Shown here piece after piece: positions 11,601 to 20,746 of a DNA stretch of 64,000 bases. Numbering within the stretch: position 1 is the stretch's first letter; every line of letters starts with the position of its first letter. Under the pieces are notes generated by a model that had not been told where the DNA came from, did no database searches, and saw nothing but the letters and a program-made list of their open reading frames with translations. This DNA comes from Cupriavidus alkaliphilus (GTDB lineage Bacteria; Pseudomonadota; Gammaproteobacteria; Burkholderiales; Burkholderiaceae): positions 186,001-250,000 of the forward strand of contig NZ_FMAD01000001.1 of the NCBI RefSeq assembly GCF_900094595.1. Direction: 5' to 3'. The translations under genes and the position numbers were made by a program.

Positions 11601-11643
11601 CAACGGCCGCAGCGGAGATTCCGCTGCGGCCGTTGTCATTTCT
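11601..11643 (+). terminator. Intrinsic terminator of oxyR
   Basis: Perfect 15-bp stem (CAACGGCCGCAGCGG at 11601-11615, complement at 11621-11635) with a 5-base loop AGATT, followed by TCATTTCT. It separates oxyR from the katA promoter region. Confidence 0.85.
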
Positions 11644-11719
11644 GCTCCCCGGATCGGATATCTGGCCGCGCTGTCTTGGGGTGGTCACCTGCCGCTGGCA
11701 TAAGTTTCACTAACCCCAA

Positions 11720-11775
11720 ATAGATTTGACCTAATACATAGGTATAAATAATTAAATTCTCAACCTGATAGATAA
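11720..11775 (+). promoter_or_regulatory. AT-rich katA promoter region with a possible OxyR site
   Basis: The oxyR-katA gap (11576-11981) holds an unusually AT-rich block at 11701-11780. TTGACC (11726-11731) is followed by AT-rich candidate -10 sequence around 11748-11753. ATAG, seven bases, CTAA (11720-11734) matches an OxyR half-site (ATAG-N7-CTAT), and more ATAG elements occur at 11738 and 11768, but the full four-element 22-bp spacing is not met. Peroxide induction of katA is inferred from this and from adjacency to oxyR. Confidence 0.4.
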
Positions 11776-11831
11776 TTTGTAGACTGGCTCCTGTCGATGC
11801 GGATGGCGTCGACGCAAGACAGGAACCGATG

Positions 11832-11942
11832 ATGAGCACCAGCGCCCGTTCACTGAAAACCATACCGATCCAGCCCCGTTTTTCCTTCCGCATGGGGCGC
11901 TGCCTGCTCGATTGCCTTGCCTGCTATGCCGCCGCGCACTGA
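11832..11942 (+). CDS. Possible 36-aa leader peptide upstream of katA
   Basis: A short frame MSTSARSLKTIPIQPRFSFR..., ending at TGA 11940-11942, is preceded by AGGAA at 11821-11825 with normal spacing to ATG 11832 (ATG 11829 is in the same frame). It ends 39 bases before katA. The C-terminal part has three cysteines in a hydrophobic stretch (CLLDCLACYAAAH). I do not recognise a family. It could be a small membrane or redox peptide, a leader peptide, or chance. Confidence 0.35.
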   Translation: MSTSARSLKTIPIQPRFSFRMGRCLLDCLACYAAAH

Positions 11943-11981
11943 CGCGGCATTTGCTTTCAGCCCACCCACAAAGAGGAAAAG

Positions 11982-13424
11982 ATGAGCAAGAAAGACACTC
12001 TCACCACTGCCGCCGGCGCACCGGTTGCCGATAACCAGAACTCGCAGACCGCCGGCCCGCGCGGCCCGATGCTGCTGCAGGACGTCTGGTTCCTCGAGAA
12101 GCTGGCTCACTTCGACCGCGAAGTCATTCCCGAGCGCCGCGTCCACGCCAAGGGCTCCGGCGCCTACGGCACGCTGCGCATCACGCACGACATCACGAAG
12201 TACACCAAGGCCTCGGTGTTTGCCGAGATTGGCAAGGAAACGCCGCTGTTCATCCGCTTCTCCACCGTCGCCGGCGAACGCGGCGCGGCGGACGCCGAGC
12301 GCGACGTGCGCGGCTTCTCGATCAAGTTCTATACCGACGAAGGCAACTGGGACCTAGTCGGCAACAACACGCCGGTGTTCTTCGTGCGCGACCCGCTCAA
12401 GTTCCCCGACTTCATCCACACGCAGAAGCGCAACCCGCGCACCAACCTGCGCGACCCGATCGCGGTGTGGGACTTCTGGTCGCGCCATCCGGAATCGCTG
12501 CACCAGGTCACCATCCTGATGAGCGACCGCGGCCTGCCGCAGAACTACCGGCAGATGCACGGCTTCGGCTCGCACACGTATTCGTTCATCAACGCCAATA
12601 ACGAGCGCTTCTACGTCAAGTTCCACTTCAAGTCGCAGCAGGGCGTGGAGAACTGGACCAACGAGGAAGCCGCAAAGGTGGTGGCCAACGACCGCGAGAG
12701 CGCCCAGCGCGACCTGTTCGACAATATCGAGCGCGGCAACTTCCCGCGCTGGAACCTGCGCGTGCAGGTCATGCCGGAGGCCGAGGCGGCCAAGTACCAC
12801 ATCAACCCGTTCGACCTGACCAAGGTCTGGCCGCACAAGGACTACCCGCTGATCGACGTGGGCGTGGTCGAGCTCAACCGCAATCCGGACAACTACTTTG
12901 CCGAGGTCGAGCAGGTGGCAATGAACCCCGCCAATATCGTGCCCGGCATCGGCTTCTCGCCCGACAAGATGCTGCAGGGGCGGCTGTTCTCGTATGGCGA
13001 CACGCAGCGCTACCGCCTGGGCATCAACCACGCCCAGATCCCGGTCAATGCGCCGAAATGCCCGTTCCACAACAGCTTCCACCGCGACGGCGCGATGCGC
13101 GTGGACGGCAACCAGGGCGGCAAGCTCAACTACGAGCCCAACCGCGAAAGCGCCTACGCCGCCAGCGAGCGCGCGATCGAGCCGCCGCTGGCGCTCGACG
13201 GCGCCGCCGACCGCTGGGACCACCGCGTCGATACCGACTACTACAGCCAGCCCGGCGCGCTGTTCCGCCTGTTCGACGAAGGCCAGCGCCAGCGCCTGTT
13301 CGCCAATATCGCCGCGGCGATGCAGGGCGTGCCGGAGGCCATCGTGCGCGTGCAGCTGGAGCACTTCAGCAAGGCCGACCCGGCCTATGGCGAAGGCGTG
13401 AAGCGGGCGCTCAACCTGCAATAA
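11982..13424 (+). CDS. katA: KatA-type monofunctional haem catalase
   Basis: 480 aa, the small-subunit (clade 3) catalase size. It degrades hydrogen peroxide to water and oxygen. Visible features are the N-terminal arm, catalytic H55 in [11 protein letters not shown], distal Asn in [12 protein letters not shown] (about 128), and the haem-ligand tyrosine near 338 in [24 protein letters not shown] gives a strong ribosome site before ATG 11982. It lies between oxyR and dps on the same strand. A structured inverted repeat follows the stop. Confidence 0.97.
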   Translation: MSKKDTLTTAAGAPVADNQNSQTAGPRGPMLLQDVWFLEKLAHFDREVIPERRVHAKGSGAYGTLRITHDITKYTKASVFAEIGKETPLFIRFSTVAGERGAADAERDVRGFSIKFYTDEGNWDLVGNNTPVFFVRDPLKFPDFIHTQKRNPRTNLRDPIAVWDFWSRHPESLHQVTILMSDRGLPQNYRQMHGFGSHTYSFINANNERFYVKFHFKSQQGVENWTNEEAAKVVANDRESAQRDLFDNIERGNFPRWNLRVQVMPEAEAAKYHINPFDLTKVWPHKDYPLIDVGVVELNRNPDNYFAEVEQVAMNPANIVPGIGFSPDKMLQGRLFSYGDTQRYRLGINHAQIPVNAPKCPFHNSFHRDGAMRVDGNQGGKLNYEPNRESAYAASERAIEPPLALDGAADRWDHRVDTDYYSQPGALFRLFDEGQRQRLFANIAAAMQGVPEAIVRVQLEHFSKADPAYGEGVKRALNLQ

Positions 13425-13431
13425 GCGCCCG

Positions 13432-13479
13432 CCCGGCAACGGCCATCCGGCGCGGGGTTTGGCCGGGACCGTTGCCGGG
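13432..13479 (+). terminator. Large inverted repeat after katA
   Basis: Outer arms CCCGGCAACGG (13432-13442) and CCGTTGCCGGG (13469-13479) enclose an inner CCGGC/GCCGG pairing. No U-tract follows, so it may stabilise the katA mRNA or attenuate read-through to dps. CAATAAT just downstream (about 13481-13487) resembles a -10 element for dps. Confidence 0.5.
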
Positions 13480-13570
13480 TGCAATAATGCGGGGTACCGC
13501 GCCGCCCGGCCCCGAATCGGCAAGTCCGGCGGCGCTCCTCGTGGCTATACCTGAACGGAGCGTATCTACC

Positions 13571-14056
13571 ATGGCAAAGAAGAACGAGATGAGCGTGAAT
13601 ATCGGTATTTCCGACAAGGACCGCAAAAAGATCGCGGAAGGGCTGTCCAAGCTGCTGGCCGACACCTATACCCTCTACCTCAAGACCCACAACTTCCACT
13701 GGAACGTGACGGGTCCGATGTTCAATACGCTGCATCTGATGTTCGAGACCCAGTACAACGAACTGGCGCTGGCCGTGGACTCGATCGCCGAGCGTATCCG
13801 CGCGCTGGGCTACCCGGCCCCGGGCACCTACAAGGAATACGCGCGCCTGTCGTCGATCGCCGAGGAAGAGGGCGTGCCCGAGGCCACCGACATGATCCGC
13901 AAGCTGGTCGAGGGCCAGGAAGCCGTGGTGCGCACCGCGCGCTCGATCTTCCCGGTGATCGATGCCGCCGGCGACGAGCCCTCGGCCGACCTGCTGACCC
14001 AGCGCATGCAGACGCACGAAAAAACCGCATGGATGCTGCGTTCGATGCTGGCCTGA
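13571..14056 (+). CDS. dps: Dps, ferritin-like DNA-protection protein
   Basis: 161 aa from ATG 13571; the longer open frame upstream is antisense-like noise across katA. Dps dodecamers bind DNA and oxidise Fe(II) with peroxide, preventing hydroxyl radical formation. Intersubunit ferroxidase ligands are visible as H43 (HNFHWNV), H55, D70 and E74 (DSIAERI). The Lys-rich N-terminus (MAKKNEMS) is a likely DNA-contact tail. Together with oxyR and katA it makes a peroxide-defence cluster. Confidence 0.97.
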   Translation: MAKKNEMSVNIGISDKDRKKIAEGLSKLLADTYTLYLKTHNFHWNVTGPMFNTLHLMFETQYNELALAVDSIAERIRALGYPAPGTYKEYARLSSIAEEEGVPEATDMIRKLVEGQEAVVRTARSIFPVIDAAGDEPSADLLTQRMQTHEKTAWMLRSMLA

Positions 14057-14101
14057 GGCCGGCTCGCCCGCCTGGCTGCCGCGCCTGCGGCAGCCGGTAC
14101 A

Positions 14102-14136
14102 GCGCGTCGCAGCCATCCGGGCTGCGGCGCGTTTTC
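14102..14136 (+). terminator. Intrinsic terminator of dps
   Basis: Stem CGCGTCGCAGCC (14103-14114) pairs with GGCTGCGGCGCG (14120-14131) with one G-U pair and a 5-base loop, followed by TTTTC. Confidence 0.75.
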
Positions 14137-14197
14137 ATTGAATCGCCCGCCCCGGATCCACGCCGTGCAGACCCTCTCGCCGTTGCCCCCCACCCCC

Positions 14198-15055
14198 ATG
14201 CTTGAACGCCTTGCCCTCTACGCGCGCCTGGTGCGCATCGACAAGCCCATCGGCACGCTGCTGCTGCTGTGGCCGACGCTGTGGGCCATGTGGATGGCGG
14301 CGGACGGGCCGCCGCGCTGGGGCCTGTTCTGGATCTTCGTCGCGGGCACCTTCCTGATGCGCTCGGCCGGCTGTGCCATCAACGACTGGGCCGACCGCGA
14401 CTTCGACAAGCACGTCAAGCGCACCCGGGAACGGCCGCTGACGGCCGGCAAGATCGCCGCGTGGGAAGCGCTGGCGGTGGCCGCCGTGCTGGCGCTGGTG
14501 GCCTTCATGCTGGTGCTGCCGCTGAATGCGCTGACCAAGTGGCTGGCGGTCGTGGCGGCGGTGGTGGCCGGGACTTACCCGTTCTTCAAGCGCTTCTTTG
14601 CGATTCCGCAGGCCTACCTGGGGATCGCGTTCGGCTTCGGCATCCCGATGGCGTTCGCCGCGATCCAGGACCAGGTGCCGCCGGTGGCATGGCTGATGCT
14701 GCTGGCCAATGTGTTCTGGGCAGTAGCGTATGACACAGCCTATGCCATGGTGGATCGCGACGACGACCTGCTGATCGGCATGAAGACCTCGGCCATCACC
14801 TTCGGGCGCTTCGACGTGGCGGCGATCATGCTGTGCTATGCCGCGTTCTTTGCCCTGATGGCGTGGGCGGGCGTGCTGCTGGGCCTGGGGTGGCCGTACT
14901 GGGTGGGGCTGGTTGCCGCGATCGGCTGTGCCGGCTACCACTACACGCTGATCCGCGAGCGCGACCGGATGCGGTGCTTCGCGGCGTTCCGGCACAACAA
15001 CTGGCTGGGGGCTTGCGTGTTTGCCGGGACGGCGCTGGCGTATGCGGTGCGGTGA
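14198..15055 (+). CDS. ubiA: 4-hydroxybenzoate octaprenyltransferase
   Basis: 285 aa from ATG 14198, near the usual 287; GTG 14165 would add 11 residues and cannot be excluded. UbiA prenylates 4-hydroxybenzoate in the membrane, the second step of ubiquinone synthesis. Eight to nine membrane segments are apparent. The two Mg-diphosphate motifs are NDWADRDFD (about 62-70) and DRDDD in [16 protein letters not shown]. It converges on proC across a 99-base gap containing a REP-like palindrome. Confidence 0.95.
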   Translation: MLERLALYARLVRIDKPIGTLLLLWPTLWAMWMAADGPPRWGLFWIFVAGTFLMRSAGCAINDWADRDFDKHVKRTRERPLTAGKIAAWEALAVAAVLALVAFMLVLPLNALTKWLAVVAAVVAGTYPFFKRFFAIPQAYLGIAFGFGIPMAFAAIQDQVPPVAWLMLLANVFWAVAYDTAYAMVDRDDDLLIGMKTSAITFGRFDVAAIMLCYAAFFALMAWAGVLLGLGWPYWVGLVAAIGCAGYHYTLIRERDRMRCFAAFRHNNWLGACVFAGTALAYAVR

Positions 15056-15075
15056 TTGATCCCTGCCGGTTTGCT

Positions 15076-15100
15076 CCCCTCTCCCGCCTGCGGGCGAGGG
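15076..15100. repeat. REP-like palindrome, copy 1 (degenerate)
   Basis: Left arm CCCCTCTCCCGC (15076-15087), spacer CT, right arm GCGGGCGAGGG (15090-15100) with one mismatch. The same element occurs at 21881-21906 and 34490-34515. It lies between the convergent ubiA and proC genes. Confidence 0.7.
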
Positions 15101-15154
15101 TAGCGTTCACAAGGGGCGGCGGCCAGCTCAGAGCGCCTGCGGGCTGACCGCCCC

Positions 15155-15991
15155 TTAATCCTTCCCGAACTCCGCCCCCATCTCCTTGCCGCGCGCCGCG
15201 GCCGCGTGCATCGCCCGCACGAAGGCATCGGCGATGCCCGAGGCCTCCATCGACGTCAGCGCCGCATGGGTGGTCCCCCCCTTCGACGTCACGCGCTCGC
15301 GCAGCGTCGCCACCGGTTCGGGTGACTGCCCCGCCAGCGTGGCCGCGCCGCGGAAGGTTTCCACCGCGAGGTCGCGTCCCTGTTCGGCGCTCAGTCCCAG
15401 TTCGGTGGCGGCGCGCTGCATCGCCTCGATGAAATAGAACACATAGGCCGGGCCGCTGCCGGAAATCGCAGTGACGGCGTCGATCTGGTCGTCGCCATCG
15501 ACCCAGACGCACTTGCCGACGGCCTCGGCCACGGCGCTGGCAATGGCGCGGTCTTTGGCCGACAGCCCGGCCGGCGCGGCCAGCCCCGTCATGCCCATGC
15601 CCGACAGCGCCGGCGTATTCGGCATCGCGCGCACCACGCGGTTGCGCCCGCCGAGCCAGCGCTGCATGTCCTGCAGCCGGATGCCGGCGGCCACGCTGAT
15701 CACCAGGTTGCCCGGGCCATCGCCCGGCAGGTGCGGCAGCAGTTGCTCCGTGGCGTCGCGGAACTGCTGCGGCTTGACCGCCAGCACCAGCACATCGCTG
15801 GCGCCGAAGGCGGCGTCCGGCGCTCCGGCCGCATGCACGCCGAGGTCGCGCGCCAGGCGCTGCTGCGCTTCCGGGAACGGGTCGACCACGCGGATCGCGC
15901 CGGCGGGCACGCCGCGAGCGATCAGGCCGCCGATCAGTGCGGAAGCCATGTTGCCGCCGCCAAGAAAACCGAAGGTGAGGGTGTCGAGCAT
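15155..15991 (-). CDS. proC: Pyrroline-5-carboxylate reductase
   Basis: 278 aa. It reduces pyrroline-5-carboxylate to proline with NAD(P)H. The N-terminal Rossmann motif is GFLGGGNMASALIGGL, and the C-terminal signature is DAVTAISGSGPAYVFYFIEAM followed by TSKGGTTHAAL. It lies 43 bases downstream of yggS on the same strand, a common pairing in proteobacteria. Confidence 0.97.
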   Translation of the reverse strand: MLDTLTFGFLGGGNMASALIGGLIARGVPAGAIRVVDPFPEAQQRLARDLGVHAAGAPDAAFGASDVLVLAVKPQQFRDATEQLLPHLPGDGPGNLVISVAAGIRLQDMQRWLGGRNRVVRAMPNTPALSGMGMTGLAAPAGLSAKDRAIASAVAEAVGKCVWVDGDDQIDAVTAISGSGPAYVFYFIEAMQRAATELGLSAEQGRDLAVETFRGAATLAGQSPEPVATLRERVTSKGGTTHAALTSMEASGIADAFVRAMHAAAARGKEMGAEFGKD

Positions 15992-16034
15992 GAAGGTCTC
16001 TGGGGTCTGAAAGATTCCGGTCGGGGCGCGGACG

Positions 16035-16724
16035 TCAGCCGCGCGCGCCGAAGATGGCGGTGCCGATCCGCACCAGGGTCGCGCCCTCGGCGATGGCGGC
16101 CTCCATGTCGCCCGACATGCCCATCGACAGCGTGTCGAGCGCCAGCCCGTCGGCGCGCAGCGCCTGCAGCATGGTGCGCATGGTGGCGAACGGGCGGCGT
16201 TGCGCGGCGGGGTCGTGCGCGGGTTCGGGGATCGCCATCAGCCCGCGCAGTTGCAGGCCGGGCAGGGCCGCGACCGCATGCGCCAGCGCGGGCACCTCGG
16301 CCGGGGCGACGCCGCTCTTGCTGGCTTCGCCGCTGATATTGACCTGGATGCAGACTTGCAGCGCCGGCATGCCGGCCGGGCGCTGGGCCGACAGCCGCTC
16401 GGCGATCTTGAGCCGGTCGATGGTGTGGACCCAGTCGAAATGTTCCGCCACCGGCCGCGTCTTGTTGCTTTGCAGCGGGCCGATGAAATGCCATTGCAGG
16501 CGGTCGCGCAGGTCGGCCAGCGCGGCGATCTTGTCGATGCCTTCCTGGACGTAGTTTTCACCGAATTCGCGCTGTCCGGCGGCGTATGCGGCCCTTATTC
16601 GGTCGGGGGAAACGGTCTTGGAAACGGCCAGCAGGGCGATGTCCGCGGCTTGCCTGCCGGCCTGTTGTGCTGCCGCCGCAATGCCCTGGCGCACGGCTTG
16701 CAAGTTGGCGGCAATCACAGACAT
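16035..16724 (-). CDS. YggS-family PLP homeostasis protein
   Basis: 229 aa, fold-III PLP-binding protein (PLPBP/YggS). The PLP lysine is K36 in LLAVSKTVSPD; REFGENYVQEGIDK and HFIGPLQSNKTR are family signatures. It has no known enzymatic activity and balances cellular vitamin B6 and amino-acid pools. It is divergent from pilT, the common arrangement in beta- and gammaproteobacteria, and is followed by proC. Confidence 0.96.
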   Translation of the reverse strand: MSVIAANLQAVRQGIAAAAQQAGRQAADIALLAVSKTVSPDRIRAAYAAGQREFGENYVQEGIDKIAALADLRDRLQWHFIGPLQSNKTRPVAEHFDWVHTIDRLKIAERLSAQRPAGMPALQVCIQVNISGEASKSGVAPAEVPALAHAVAALPGLQLRGLMAIPEPAHDPAAQRRPFATMRTMLQALRADGLALDTLSMGMSGDMEAAIAEGATLVRIGTAIFGARG

Positions 16725-16792
16725 AATCCGGCGAACATATATATAAAAGGTACGTCAAGTACCGATAACAAATCAGGGTGGGGTCATTATAG
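16725..16792. promoter_or_regulatory. Divergent yggS-pilT promoter region with inverted repeat
   Basis: This 68-base gap is AT-rich (TATATATATAAAA around 16737-16748) and contains the inverted repeat GGTAC-GTCAA-GTACC at 16749-16763. On the minus strand the repeat includes TTGACG. It must carry promoters for both directions; the repeat could be a shared operator. Confidence 0.45.
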
Positions 16793-17836
16793 ATGGACAT
16801 CGCGCAGCTATTGGCTTTCGCCGTCAAGAACAAGGCGTCCGATCTTCATCTGTCCGCGGACATGCCGCCGATGGTGCGGATCCACGGCGACATGCGCCGC
16901 ATCAACGTCGCCTCGATGACGCACAAGGATGTCCACGCCATGGTGTACGACATCATGAGCGACACCCAGCGCAAGGCCTACGAGGAACGCCTCGAAATCG
17001 ATTTCTCGTTCGAGATCGCCGGCCTGTCGCGCTTCCGCGTCAATGCCTATAACACCCAGCGCGGCGCCGCCGCGGTATTCCGTACCATTCCGTCCAAGGT
17101 GCTGACGCTGGAAGAGTTGCGCGCGCCGGCGGTGTTTGCCGACCTGTGCATGAAGCCGCGCGGGCTGGTGCTGGTGACGGGCCCGACCGGCTCGGGCAAG
17201 TCCACCACGCTGGCGGCGATGGTCGACCACCGCAATGAAAACGACATGGGCCACATCCTCACGGTGGAGGACCCGATCGAATTCGTGCACAGCTCCAAGA
17301 AGAGCCTGATCAACCAGCGCGAACTGGGGCCGCATACGCATTCGTTTGCCAACGCGCTGCGCTCGGCGCTGCGCGAAGACCCCGACGTGATCCTGGTAGG
17401 CGAACTGCGCGACCTCGAAACCATCCGCCTGGCGCTGACCGCGGCCGAGACCGGCCACCTGGTCTTCGGCACGCTGCACACCAGCTCGGCGGCCAAGACC
17501 ATCGACCGCGTGGTCGACGTGTTCCCGCCCGAAGAGAAGGACATGGTGCGCACCATGCTGTCGGAATCGCTGGAGGCGGTGATCTCGCAGACGCTGCTGA
17601 AGACCCGCGACGGCAACGGCCGCACCGCCGCGCACGAGATCATGATCGCCACGCCCGCGATCCGCCACCTGATCCGCGAAAACAAGATCGCGCAGATGTA
17701 CTCGATGATGCAGACCAGCAGCGGGCTGGGCATGCAGACGCTGGACCAGTGCCTGTCGGACCTGATCAAGCGCAGCGTCATCAGCTACAACGATGCGCGC
17801 GCGATTGCCAAGAACCCGGACGCGTTCATGGGCTGA
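16793..17836 (+). CDS. pilT: PilT, type IV pilus retraction ATPase
   Basis: 347 aa. Hexameric cytoplasmic motor that depolymerises type IV pili for twitching motility and DNA uptake. An N-terminal PAS-like domain (1-100) is followed by Walker A GPTGSGKST (about 130-138), an Asp box, Walker B (DPDVILVGELRD) and the His box (TGHLVFGTLHTSSAAKTIDR). The PilT C-terminal AIRNLIRE-type motif reads AIRHLIRENK. pilU follows after 36 bases. Confidence 0.98.
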   Translation: MDIAQLLAFAVKNKASDLHLSADMPPMVRIHGDMRRINVASMTHKDVHAMVYDIMSDTQRKAYEERLEIDFSFEIAGLSRFRVNAYNTQRGAAAVFRTIPSKVLTLEELRAPAVFADLCMKPRGLVLVTGPTGSGKSTTLAAMVDHRNENDMGHILTVEDPIEFVHSSKKSLINQRELGPHTHSFANALRSALREDPDVILVGELRDLETIRLALTAAETGHLVFGTLHTSSAAKTIDRVVDVFPPEEKDMVRTMLSESLEAVISQTLLKTRDGNGRTAAHEIMIATPAIRHLIRENKIAQMYSMMQTSSGLGMQTLDQCLSDLIKRSVISYNDARAIAKNPDAFMG

Positions 17837-17872
17837 GGCCCGCCTTCGCTCTTCCTCCTGCAGGACACCGCC

Positions 17873-19012
17873 ATGCTCGACCGCGAATCCGCCGCCAAGT
17901 ACATCAACGACCTGCTGGAGCTGATGGTCAGCAACCGCGGCTCGGACCTGTTCATCACTTCGGACTTCCCGCCGGCGATCAAGGTCGACGGCAAGATCAC
18001 GCCGGTGTCGCAGCAGCCGCTGAACCCGACCCAGGCGCTCGGCCTGGTGCGCTCGGTGATGAACGAGCGCCAGGTGCAGGACTTCGACACCAGCCGCGAA
18101 TGCAACTTCGCGATCAGCGCGCCCAAGGCCGGGCGCTTCCGCGTCTCGGCCTTTATCCAGCAGGGCAAGGCCGGCATGGTGGTGCGCACCATCAATACGC
18201 GCATCCCGTCGGTGGCCGACCTGGACCTGCCGCAGACGCTGCATGACGTGGTGATGGCCAAGCGCGGGCTGGTGATCGTCACCGGCGCCACCGGCTCGGG
18301 CAAGTCGACCACGCTGGCGGCAATGCTGGACCACCGCAACGCGCACTCCTACGGCCACATCATCACCATCGAGGATCCGATCGAGTACGTGCACGCGCAC
18401 CAGAACTGCATCGTCACGCAGCGCGAGGTCGGCATCGATACCGAGTCCTGGCACGTGGCGCTGAAGAACACGCTGCGCCAGGCGCCCGACGTGATCCTGA
18501 TCGGCGAGATCCGCGACCGCGAGACCATGGAGTACGCGATGCAGTACGCCGAGACCGGCCACCTGTGCCTGGCCACGCTGCACGCCAACAACGCCAACCA
18601 GGCGATCGACCGCGTGGTCAACTTCTTCCCCGAGGAAAAGCGCCAGCAACTGCTGATCGACCTGTCGCTGAACCTGAAGGCGATGATCTCGCAGCGCCTG
18701 CTGCCGCGCGCGGGCCGCAAGGGCCGGGTGCCGGCGGTGGAGATCATGATCGGCACGCCGCTGGTGGCCGACCTGATCTTCAAGGGCGAGATCCACGAGC
18801 TCAAGGAAGTCATCAAGAAGTCGCGCGAGCAGGGCATGATCTCGTTCGACCAGGCGCTGTTCGACCTGTACGAGCAGGGCAAGATCACCTACGAGGACGC
18901 GCTGCGCAACGCCGACTCGCTCAACGACCTGCGCCTGATGATCAAGCTGCACAGCACGCATGCCAAGGACTCGGACCTGGGCGCCGGCACCGAGCACCTC
19001 AACGTCATCTGA
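17873..19012 (+). CDS. pilU: PilU, PilT-like accessory retraction ATPase
   Basis: 379 aa, PilT paralogue with Walker A GATGSGKST, Walker B (DVILIGEIRDRETM) and His box (TGHLCLATLHANNANQAIDR). PilU cooperates with PilT to increase retraction force. It ends with the longer C-terminal tail typical of PilU. The pilT-pilU spacing suggests one transcript; no other pilus genes lie in the window. Confidence 0.97.
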   Translation: MLDRESAAKYINDLLELMVSNRGSDLFITSDFPPAIKVDGKITPVSQQPLNPTQALGLVRSVMNERQVQDFDTSRECNFAISAPKAGRFRVSAFIQQGKAGMVVRTINTRIPSVADLDLPQTLHDVVMAKRGLVIVTGATGSGKSTTLAAMLDHRNAHSYGHIITIEDPIEYVHAHQNCIVTQREVGIDTESWHVALKNTLRQAPDVILIGEIRDRETMEYAMQYAETGHLCLATLHANNANQAIDRVVNFFPEEKRQQLLIDLSLNLKAMISQRLLPRAGRKGRVPAVEIMIGTPLVADLIFKGEIHELKEVIKKSREQGMISFDQALFDLYEQGKITYEDALRNADSLNDLRLMIKLHSTHAKDSDLGAGTEHLNVI

Positions 19013-19066
19013 GGGCTGCGCGGCGACGCGCATGGCGGTATGCTTGGCTATCTACAGGAGTCTGCC

Positions 19067-19561
19067 ATGAGCAATGTCTACCAGTTCGAAGCCAACTCGC
19101 TCGCCGGCCAGCCGGTGCCGCTGTCGCAGTTCCAGGGCAAGGTGATGCTGGTGGTCAATACCGCCAGCGAATGCGGTTTCACCCCGCAGTACGAAGGCCT
19201 GCAGAAGCTCTATGACGAATACCACGAGCGGGGCCTGGAAGTGCTGGGCTTCCCGTGCAACCAGTTCGGCAAGCAGGAACCGGGCGATGCGCAGCAGATC
19301 GGACAGTTCTGCGAAACGCGTTTCGCGGTGCGCTTCCCGATGTTCGCCAAGATCGACGTCAACGGCCCCAACGCCCATCCGCTGTACCAGTGGCTGACCA
19401 CCGAAAAGCGTGGCGTGCTCGGTACCCAGGGCATCAAGTGGAACTTCACCAAGTTCCTGCTGCGCCGCGACGGCACCGTGTACAAGCGCTATGCGCCGAC
19501 CGTCAAGCCGGCAGAACTGCGCGCCGACGTCGAGCGGCTGCTGTCCGACCCGGCCGCCTGA
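19067..19561 (+). CDS. Glutathione peroxidase-family thiol peroxidase
   Basis: 164 aa from ATG 19067, chosen over an in-frame ATG at 19040 because CAGGAG sits six bases upstream. Peroxidatic C36 is in NTASECGFTPQYEGL; C64 and Q66 are in FPCNQFGKQEPG; the Trp of the active site is in GIKWNFTKFL. Such bacterial Cys-type enzymes usually use thioredoxin or glutathione to reduce lipid or alkyl peroxides. It converges on the WYL regulator with only three bases between stops. Confidence 0.93.
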   Translation: MSNVYQFEANSLAGQPVPLSQFQGKVMLVVNTASECGFTPQYEGLQKLYDEYHERGLEVLGFPCNQFGKQEPGDAQQIGQFCETRFAVRFPMFAKIDVNGPNAHPLYQWLTTEKRGVLGTQGIKWNFTKFLLRRDGTVYKRYAPTVKPAELRADVERLLSDPAA

Positions 19562-19564
19562 GCC

Positions 19565-20254
19565 TCAGGTGCCGCTCGCGCGCACCGCGCGCAGGAAGCC
19601 GTTGAGCGAGCGCTCCGGGGTTTCGTGGAACTGGTCGTCGAGCATGCGGATGGCGCGGCAGCGGTCGAGCCGGAAGCTGCGGTAGTCTTCGCGCGTGGTG
19701 CACCACGTCGCCAGCAGCCAGGCATTGCCCCAGAAGAACAGCCCCAGCGGCATCACCACGCGTTCGGTGATGCGCTGCTGCGCGTCGCAGTAGTCGAGCT
19801 GCAGCAGCTTGTGCGCGCCCAGCGCGCCATGCACCACGTCGAAGGCCTCGCGCACGTGCGCCTGGTTGACGTACTCGGGCGCGAACACGCGGCTTTGCTG
19901 CGCCGCCAGCCGGCGCGGCGACGGCAGCGCGGCCATCAGCTTCTCCAGCGCCGGATCGGCCGCGGCGGCCAGCGCGCCGCCGCCCCAGGCCTTCAGCAGC
20001 CGCAGGCCGGCAACCAGCGCTTCCACTTCCATGGCGGTGAACATCAGTGGCGGGACGTCGAAGTCGGCGCGCAGCCGGTAGCCGATGCCGGCCTCGCCCT
20101 CGACCGGCACGCCCGACAGCGACAGCGCCTGGATATCACGGTAGACGGTGCGTTCCGAGACCCCGAGCCGCTGCGCCAGCAGCGCCGCCGTGGTCAGGCG
20201 GCGGCCGCGCAGCACCTGAACGATCTGGAACAGGCGGTCGGCGCGGCGGCTCAT
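19565..20254 (-). CDS. YafY-type HTH/WYL transcriptional regulator
   Basis: 229 aa. Residues 1-60 form a DeoR-like helix-turn-helix (RLTTAALLAQRLGVSERTVYRDIQAL). A WYL-type ligand domain spans about 140-215 (LFFWGNAWLLATWCTTREDYRSFRLDRC), though the W-Y-L triad is only partly kept. It probably regulates the adjacent glyoxalase-fold gene, which lies 22 bases upstream on the same strand. The effector is unknown. Confidence 0.85.
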   Translation of the reverse strand: MSRRADRLFQIVQVLRGRRLTTAALLAQRLGVSERTVYRDIQALSLSGVPVEGEAGIGYRLRADFDVPPLMFTAMEVEALVAGLRLLKAWGGGALAAAADPALEKLMAALPSPRRLAAQQSRVFAPEYVNQAHVREAFDVVHGALGAHKLLQLDYCDAQQRITERVVMPLGLFFWGNAWLLATWCTTREDYRSFRLDRCRAIRMLDDQFHETPERSLNGFLRAVRASGT

Positions 20255-20276
20255 CGGTCAGCGTGGCCCATGGCGG

Positions 20277-20648
20277 TCATGCGGCCACCGGCTCGTGCAG
20301 GCCGATGCGGTTGCCCTCGCTGTCGGTGATATGCGCGATGCGGCCGATCTCGCCCGGCAGGCGCAGCGGCCCGAACACGGTCTTGCCGCCGGCGCGCGTG
20401 GCGCGCGCCAGCAGCGAATCGAGTTCGGGCGCGTGCAGGTACGGCACCGTGCCGTAGTAGTTGCTGGGCCGGTAGCCTTCGCCGGCGACCAGCGCGCCGC
20501 CGGGATCGGGGTGCGGGAACACGGCCATGTCGACCTGGCTCATGGTTTCGCGGCGCAGCTTGATATCGAACACCTGCTCGTAGAAACCGATGGCGCGGGG
20601 CATGTCGACGACGGGGATTTCCAGCCAATTGATCAGGCGTTGGCTCAT
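20277..20648 (-). CDS. VOC (glyoxalase/bleomycin-resistance fold) protein
   Basis: 123 aa from MSQRLINWLEIPVVDM; AGGAG lies nine bases upstream of this start, whereas the longer open frame has none. The fold is a single vicinal-oxygen-chelate module of two beta-alpha-beta-beta-beta units. The ending ITDSEGNRIGLHEP is typical of the PhnB/extradiol-like group. Substrate is unknown. It shares a transcript with the WYL regulator. Confidence 0.85.
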   Translation of the reverse strand: MSQRLINWLEIPVVDMPRAIGFYEQVFDIKLRRETMSQVDMAVFPHPDPGGALVAGEGYRPSNYYGTVPYLHAPELDSLLARATRAGGKTVFGPLRLPGEIGRIAHITDSEGNRIGLHEPVAA

Positions 20649-20746
20649 GATGGGCTCCTGGGTTCCATAGGTAGGGGAGTGAGGAGCTCGCATCATGCGC
20701 GGGGGCTGCTGACAGCGTGCTGTCAGGAGGATGTCAGGGCGAAAGG

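Noticed and set aside
11636-11893. An 85-codon minus-strand frame between oxyR and katA
   Set aside because: It covers the oxyR terminator and katA promoter region, has no clear ribosome site, and no recognisable family.
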